Shown here one piece after another: positions 57,917-64,000 of a stretch of DNA of 64,000 bases (its first letter is position 1; every line of letters begins with the position of its first letter). Source of the stretch: Schistocerca nitens (lineage: Eukaryota; Arthropoda; Insecta; Orthoptera; Acrididae). The notes under the pieces were generated by a model that saw nothing but the letters and a program-made list of their open reading frames with translations, searched no databases and was not told where the DNA came from. The stretch spans positions 121,895,561-121,959,560 of the forward strand of contig NC_064621.1 in the NCBI RefSeq assembly GCF_023898315.1, in the 5' to 3' direction. A program made the translations under genes and the position numbers.

Positions 57917-58020
57917 GAAGTCAGTATTAAATAAAGAATTAAAAACTGAAGGTGGAAGGAATATATGGAGGATCTATGAATAGGAAAAGGTTGGGCACCA
58001 GCGCTCCTTATGGAGGAGCC
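57917..58020 (+). mobile_element. RTE-like LINE fragment, right of the inserted element
   Basis: GGTGGAAGGAATATATGGAG then GATCTATGAATAGG corresponds to the GKWKEYIEGLYKG region of other copies. Together with 55990-56188 it is one LINE relic split by the DNA element. Confidence 0.6.
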
Positions 58021-58449
58021 ACAGTGGGCCCAGAGCACATGACAACAGTTTAATGTTGCTAGCAAACGATTTTTGAAAATAATCATTCTGAAATTAGTTT
58101 GCATACCATTTGAGTAGAAAAAATATCATTTTAATTTTAAAAATGAAATGTCGTTTGTGCGTAAGGCTGATACTATTCAGTTGGCCTGAGTAACACATTG
58201 CACTTCTATAATTTTGTGGTACCTGGTGAGTGTAAACACTTGAGAAGAGAAGCTGATGCAGGACCATCACAATCAAGCAATAGCTGTCATGTTTGCTAGT
58301 GAAGCATCCATACAAACAGTGGCATCATTTCCAGACAAATAGTTTTGATAGTGTTGGACACTTTAATATTTTATTATATCTTGAGTGAACGATCAACATG
58401 TCTCTTCATAGCTCCTGCTCGCTATACACACATTAGCCAACAATTAGGA

Positions 58450-58960
58450 AACTTGAGCGTTCCTTGTTCATAAGAAGTTTGCTAGTGCTTCATCAACCAA
58501 TAGTGCACACTCCTCAACATCTTCATTGTTTCCCACCAAGTGATTTTTTCATGGACACAAACAAAAAAATAATTGGAATTGGGGGGTGGGTGGAGACAAA
58601 TCTGGACTATAGGGAGGGTGGCCGAATGTTTCCCCATGCCTGTTCTCCAGTTTCTCCCTTGTCTAATTCACCGTACAAATCGTAGTATTTATGGAGAAGG
58701 ATGACATCCCTGATGTGCATTCCTCATCTTTTGTTCCAATAAGCGGCTTTTGCTAATGTTAACAACTGTCAGTAGCAAACTACATTCACTGCACATCAGT
58801 TGGGAAGAAAGTCAATGAGTAGCACTCCTCTGTAGTTGAAAAACACGTCGCAAGAACTTTTCCGGCTGAGAGACATGTTTTAACCATCACTTGGCAGACT
58901 TCATCCTTTCTTTGCCACTCCTTACCTGCAGTTTCAGATTATGGAGTTTAATGACACCAC
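58450..58960 (-). mobile_element. mariner transposase relic
   Basis: Minus-strand pieces: WQRKDEVCQVMVKTCLSAGK, then VLATCFFNYRGVLLIDFLPN, then GMHIRDVILLHKYYDLYGEL (HDNA block decayed), and an HS-PIVQICL segment followed by MKKSLGGKQ. This is a different mariner lineage from the relic at 48895. Confidence 0.72.
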
Positions 58961-59074
58961 ATGTGATGACACCCTTCAAAAAAATCCTGCCCTTCGTGCC
59001 AGAGTTGAGGAATATCTCACAAATCTCATACCTGACCTGTTTTGCTGTTCCTTAATAAGGGCCAAGAGTAGTAC

Positions 59075-59107
<33 letters not shown>
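59075..59107 (+). repeat. (GA)n microsatellite
   Basis: Perfect GA run. Confidence 0.95.
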
Positions 59108-59109
<2 letters not shown>

Positions 59110-59714
59110 CAATCTATGTGAACTAAGATGGCGTGTATGTGTTGTGTTAAACAGTTTGGGGTAACCTGTGGCACTATCTCCAGTGGTCACAAGCTGCTTT
59201 TACTTTCTTGTTATTCCCTTCAGTGTTTAAAGAGCCTGTAACTACCGGAGACAGTGTCACAGATTATCCAAAAGGTCTAACACAACACATAGATATTGTA
59301 TTAAAAAACATAAATCCAACTTGAAGGTTTAAACCTCTCAGAATTTGCTGTAGAAATAAATTTTGACCTGTAAGAGTGAACCTGTTTTATTTGACACCAA
59401 CTACAGTCACTGTACAGCCTAACCAAATATGTTCACATTTAAACCTATGCAGCCATTTGCAATGTTCATAATGCAATCAAATAATTTTAGATGCTACATG
59501 TCAGGCCTGCTGTGTAGTTTACCCTGAGACAGAAAAAGAAAGAAAGGAAGGAGAAAGAAAAACTGATACAAAGATGAAGGACAGGGCGATAAATGAAGGA
59601 AAAAAATCAAATTTAAAGGGAACTCTTCACATTATAACCGGAATGGGTGTGCTCCACCTCCTTGCAATACTATTTGTCTTGTATTTCAACTTCCAATGAA
59701 GGACAGTAAATTTC

Positions 59715-59935
59715 CAAACATACTGCGATGTACAGAGTGTGTCTGAGAAGTTCAGTAATTGGTCTTAAAAATAAATGAAGCGAGGGTTATGAACAGAATA
59801 CCTTTACTGGCTCTCAAAGTAATCACAGTGAGCTCAGTGAGCTACAACACACATCTGACACATTTTGTTAAGCCTACTGTCAGTAAACTCTTCTTGTGGG
59901 ATTGCTTGAAGCACCCTAGTCACACAGGGCTACCA
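59715..59935 (-). mobile_element. mariner 3'-end fragment
   Basis: The minus strand reads VLQAIPQEEFTDSRLNKMCQ, then MCVVAH and CDYFESQ plus stop, the typical mariner C-terminus, followed by a terminus-like AATTACTGAACTTCTCAGAC. The adjoining 59925-60030 (TTCCCTGATATTTCACTGAT) is a separate repeat related to 23770-23865. Confidence 0.7.
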
Positions 59936-60029
59936 CAATTTTCCCTAAGTGAAATTCCCTGATATTTCACTGATTTCCAGACAAATTTTAGAATTTTTCC
60001 CTGATAAATTTTGAGATCTCAAGGGTAAG

Positions 60030-60345
60030 TTAATCTGTCTTTGCAGCTACGGTTCATGAAACAATAGTGGGGGAAGGGGAGAATAAACTTGCAAGCAGAT
60101 GGCGTTTCCTGATGTGAGAAAAAATATTAAGTACTAACATCAACATCTGTTGTAATGAACTGCTTTCAGATGGAGAAAGCAAGCCAAATGATATGTGTGT
60201 TTCATTAAGACCACTGATGTTATTTTACTTCAATAAAACAAAGCACATTTGGTGACAAAAATACACATAAACGGCTAAAAAAAAGGGGGCATTCTGTCAG
60301 GAAATGGTGAACAGTAAAAAGTTGGTCGCAATGTGCACAAATGCT
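60030..60345. other. probable intron, no feature recognised
   Basis: AT-rich sequence between a repeat fragment and the LINE 3' end. Confidence 0.45.
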
Positions 60346-60596
60346 TGTGGCAGCGCGACTTAACAAAGACAGTGCCCAATATGCAACCTAGTTAAAATGA
60401 CTTCCTCACAGCGGGAGAGCTGAGAGGTGGTCTTCCAAGATGCTGGGAGAGGCTTAATAACCTTGTGCTTGTTCCCATGAAGGGAGGACCAGTAGCAATA
60501 CCAAAGTGACACCACTTTCTGACAGATAGCAACACTGAAGATAGTCACAGTGAATATAAGAACTAGTGCGATGAAGTACAAGGACTGCAGTCTTAG

Positions 60597-60623
60597 CAGC
60601 AGCAGCAGCAGCAGCAGCAGCAT
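60597..60623 (+). repeat. (GCA)n triplet repeat in the LINE RNase H region
   Basis: A GCA/TGC run on the coding (minus) strand adds a run of Ala just after the GNEDAD motif. Confidence 0.9.
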
Positions 60624-62904
60624 CAGCATCCTCGTTTCCTGTCAGACTGACATGACCAGGAAACCACATCACAGTGGCTCCATCAAGGGTGAGCAAGTGA
60701 AAGCTTTCCTGCACCCACTGCACTAAGGGATGAACATTGTACAGTGCACAGAGGCTTTGAAGGGTGCTGAGAGTGAGTGAGCAGATGACACAAATGAAAA
60801 GCCTATGTCGCCGGATGTACTCTGTGGCCTGATACAGGGCGAAGAGCTCTGCTGCAAATACTGAACAGTTTGCCGGAAGTGGAAACTGAAAAACATCAGC
60901 GCCAACGATGAAGGCACCCCCGACACCACAGTCAGCCTAAGAGCCATCAGTGTACACAAAGGTACTATTGCAAAATTCCGTTGGAAGGTTGTGAAACTGA
61001 AGACAATAGAATGAGACTGGTTTAGTGTGCCTAGGAAGCGAATGAAGGGCAAGGTGAGCATGAGCCAACGCATGAATCCAAGGTGGTGAAGGGTTCACAC
61101 CCACCAGGAAAGTTGCGGAGAATGTGAAGCCGAAGCGACAGCTGAAAGTGAACTCCAGGAGGTAACAGAGAAGAGTGATGCGCTCCGTACAGGCGATCAA
61201 AGGAGTCATTGAAAAAGGAGACATAGGATGGGGAGCCATGTATGGCAAACAAATGGCATGCATACCTGCTGAGGAGAAAGTCACGGCAGTAGGACAGCAG
61301 AATTTCAGCAGCTTCTGCATACAGACTCATGACCAAACTAGTGTAAAAGGTGCCAGTGGCCAAATGCAGGTTCATAGATAGTATTGAGACAGTGTAAGAG
61401 GGATGGACGTTCAGATGCATAAACAAAGCACCCACTGTCTATTTTCGAACGTCCAATGCGCTGGTACAAATGGAGGTGGTGGTTCGATATGCACCCCAGG
61501 AAGTACTATTGAGGGAACAAAGGACACTGAGGGACTGCGTACAGTGGACTGCCAGGTAAGACATGTGAGAAGACTAAGAGTGTTTCCTATCGCGCAGGAG
61601 TCACAGGAATTTCATAGTGTAATTGAATGGAAGAGCAACAGACCCAAGATGTAAAGATGGTGGGGGAAACCAACTGCACCAACAGAAATTCATACAAACG
61701 GTTTTGTCAATGGAAAAGCCATCGGCACTGTTCCATGAGCAAGGACAATTGAGACACCACTGAAGATGCCGCTCAATGAGCCAGGTCCGTGAAGAACTGC
61801 AATAGATGGCAAAATTATCAACAAAAAGGGACTCGGAGATGCCCAGTGGGACACAGGCAATTATAGGGTTAATGTCAATACTAAAGAGGATAATGTTCCA
61901 GACAGAACCCTGAGGCACACTGGTTTCCTGGATAAAAGTGTCTGACAAGGCAGAACCCATATGTACCTTGAAAATTCGGACAAGGCAAAACCCATATGTA
62001 CCTTGAAAATTCGGGCTTTTAAAAATGCGTCACAGAAACAGGGTGTGTTGCCTTGGAAGGCCCATGTGTAGAGAGTATGGAGGGTACCAGTCCTCCAGCA
62101 GGTGTTGTAGGCCTTCTCCAAATTGGAAAAGAAACAGCCGAAGTCTGGGATTTCCACAGAAAACCATTCATGACATGAGTGGACAATGTGAAGAGATGGT
62201 CACCTGCAGAACAGCATGCTCGAAATCCACACTGTGCAGTGGTTAGTAAGTTATGAGACTCGAGCCACCATACCAGTCGGGCATGAGTCAAACGTTCCAT
62301 CACCTTGCAAACAAAGCTGGTGAGAGAGATGGGGCGGTAGCTAGAAGGAAGGTGTTTGTCCTTACCGGGTTTAGCTATGGGTATGACAGTGGCTTCAAAC
62401 CAAAGTCTGGGAAACGTGGCCTCTGCCCAGACGCGGTTGTACGTATTAAGCAGAAACATCTCTGCACACGAATTGCATCACAGCACTTCTCGGTCCACCA
62501 GGGGACTGGGACATGGCACGGTAAAGATAAAGTGCAAGGAATGGAACGTTCTGCAGCGTTAAGGATAATGTTTGTATGGTATTCCACCTGTCAATCACAA
62601 CCGAGAAAATCATGTTCATCAAAGATCACTGTGGAGGATTAAAGCCTCCAGTCGGCCTTAGCTAGCCGTCATTTGGGTATGGGTGCAGGTGGGGTAGAGT
62701 CAGCAAATGGATAGCACATAAGAAATGGTCGCTCGAGTATGTGTCAGAAAGAACGGGCCACTCGAGACAATGGGCAAAATGTGCAGTGCATAAGAATAGG
62801 TACAAATGGGAACAGGTGTGTAAAGAGTCTCAAAGGAACCTGGGTGCTCCTGTGTTAATGCAGAAAGTCAGCCAAGAGGGCACCTCTCTGACAGGTTCTG
62901 GAAA

Positions 62905-62990
62905 AACGCCAAATGGGTTGGTTGGGTTAAAGATTAAAGGGACCAAACTACAAAGGTCATCGGTCCCCCCCAAACGGGATGGTGAGCATT
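62905..62990 (+). mobile_element. short repeat fragment inside the LINE
   Basis: GGTTGGTTGGGTTAAAGATT then AAAGGGACCAAACTACAAAG and GTCATCGGTCCC resembles a common locust repeat with an 'AGGTCATCGGTC' core (recalled). It interrupts the endonuclease region of the LINE. Confidence 0.45.
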
Positions 62991-64000
62991 AGTCACCAAG
63001 CAGCAGAAATGGATGAGGTGCTAGCCCAATATGCTGGAGGAAGTCGGCCCTGGTGACATCGAATGATGGAGGGATGTAAATGGTACAAAGGGAGAAGGTC
63101 AATTGAGGAAGGAAAATGGGTCATCAGGGAGATGGGTTGACTATGAACGTCATCCCTTATGAGCAGCAAGACTCCTCCATGAGATGGAATCCCAGCTCAT
63201 TCAGAAGGTCACAATAGACCAGGAAGAAATGCGAAAGCTCAAAACGGTCATGACGACGCAATTTTGTTTCCTGAAAGCAGCGTACAAGGGGACACTGCGA
63301 TTCTAAAAACAGCCGTAAATCCTCTTTGTGGGATCGAAGGCCGTGAACATTCCATTGGAGGAGAGTCACGATGAGGAAAAAAATAAAGGGGTGTCATCTC
63401 GGCGGCTGCTGAGTGCCAGCCTGTGAAGACTCGCTGCTACAGGGAACAGAGGCAGGAGGGTCCTGCTCAACGTGGTCCACAGAACTGTTAGCTTCATTCT
63501 GCTGTCGGCCTGTGGAGTCCAATGCAGAAAAAAGGTTGGTAGTGCACACCAACGACATGGAGACTGGTCAGGCGAAGTTATCACGTGACGACACCGTCGA
63601 AGAGGATCTTTGAGTCAGCAAAGGAGAAGACCGTTTGCCTTTGTTAAACTTCTTCGAGCCTTTCCAATTAACAGAGAAAGACTCAAGTGTCGGTTGGCTG
63701 GAGGGACACAGGAAGTCTACACGGGAGTGTTCCTCGTGCCCTTTCCAGCCTATTCATTGTGCAGATGGTGATTTCACTCTGTGAGGCTAGAGTTTGATGG
63801 CTTGTTGCACACCTGGACAAGGGGACTGCGATGCTACCATAACACTGGGCGCTTTCACAACCCCAGAGCTGAATCTGAGGTCGCCAAGTCTGCATGGCCA
63901 TGCCCTTCATGGCGTGAGATTTAACAAGAACAGTACTATAAGGGCCAGGTGGTAGAACACAGGGTACGTGACTAGCCAATAACTTGCGAGCAACAGTGTA

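Larger units (their letters stand above)
60350..64000 (-). mobile_element. I/jockey-like LINE with endonuclease, RT and RNase H, runs off the window
   Basis: In minus order: an ORF1-like region (63979-63370), then an endonuclease start MTLLQWNVHGLRSHKEDLRL and CFQETKLRRHDRFELSHF (63369-63200). A linker PCHVPVPWWTEKCCDAIRVQ follows at 62510. The RT has FPRLWFEATVIPIAKPGKDK, SSYRPISLTSFVCKVMERLT (62380), LEKAYNTCWRTGTLHTLYTW, VPQGSVWNIILFSIDINPII (61895) and LFVDNFAIYCSS (61820). RNase H (60900-60630) includes VFAAELFALYQATEYI-like sequence and MWFPGHVSLTGNEDADAAAA. A (GCA)n tract (60597-60623) expands an Ala run. Frameshifts occur throughout. It is longer and better preserved than the copy at 30210-33215. 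Confidence 0.87.

Noticed and set aside
1-64000. CRISPR array, prophage, operon or other prokaryotic system
   Set aside because: No repeat-spacer pattern, ribosome-binding sites or clustered long ORFs; spliced gene structure and insect retroelements show a eukaryotic genome.

Overview
The window looks like a piece of a large, repeat-rich insect genome, most probably a grasshopper or locust (Schistocerca-like). The grounds are a tRNA-headed SINE with its target-site duplication at 27985-28215, other repeats I recognise from locust genomes, AT-rich unique sequence, many microsatellites, and only one host gene in 64 kb. The species assignment rests on recall of repeats, not on a search. There are no operons, phage genes, CRISPR arrays or other prokaryotic features.

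The host gene is CPSF6 (cleavage factor Im 68-kDa subunit), on the minus strand. Six coding exons form one continuous frame of 310 codons plus stop: 47602-47409, 47098-46957, 46868-46713, 18652-18442, 4321-4241 and 4162-4012. They encode the end of the proline/glycine-rich linker, the conserved helical block and the whole C-terminal RS/RE/RD-rich domain. The N-terminal RRM exons were not found and should lie beyond 64 kb. Exons are separated by introns of 310, 88, about 28,060, about 14,120 and 78 nt. Almost everything from 4.3 to 46.7 kb is therefore intronic; sequence above 47.6 kb is probably also intron, and sequence below 4.0 kb is 3' UTR and downstream flank.

The introns and flanks are a graveyard of transposons. 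(1) RTE-like LINEs ('craniofacial/BovB-type' endonuclease-RT) lie at 5.0-8.9, 37.0-39.4, 40.85-41.4, 41.7-45.5, 52.8-54.6 and 56.0-58.0 kb. (2) Two LINEs with an RNase H domain (I/jockey-like) lie at 30.2-33.2 and 60.35-64.0 kb, both minus strand. (3) A Penelope-like element sits in head-to-head arrangement at 9.5-11.2 kb, with the remains of a GIY-YIG endonuclease. (4) Tc1/mariner relics lie at 12.8-13.7, 26.0-27.4, 39.55-40.14, 43.05-43.9, 48.9-49.5, 58.45-58.96 and 59.7-59.9 kb. (5) Non-coding DNA elements include a 2.3-kb CAGGGTGTATAC-terminated element with two truncated relatives, a 2.3-kb foldback element at 15.6-17.9 kb, and smaller inverted-repeat elements. (6) There are SINEs and several unnamed repeat families. 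Many are nested, so relative insertion order can be read.

All transposon reading frames appear broken, so I expect no active element. The most useful points are the reconstructed CPSF6 gene, the head-to-head Penelope arrangement, the foldback element and its mariner-split relative, the three-copy CAGGGTGTATAC family, a perfect 138-bp tandem duplication and a strong CA/TG hairpin. I found no convincing undescribed biological system; the novelty is in transposon families and gene architecture.
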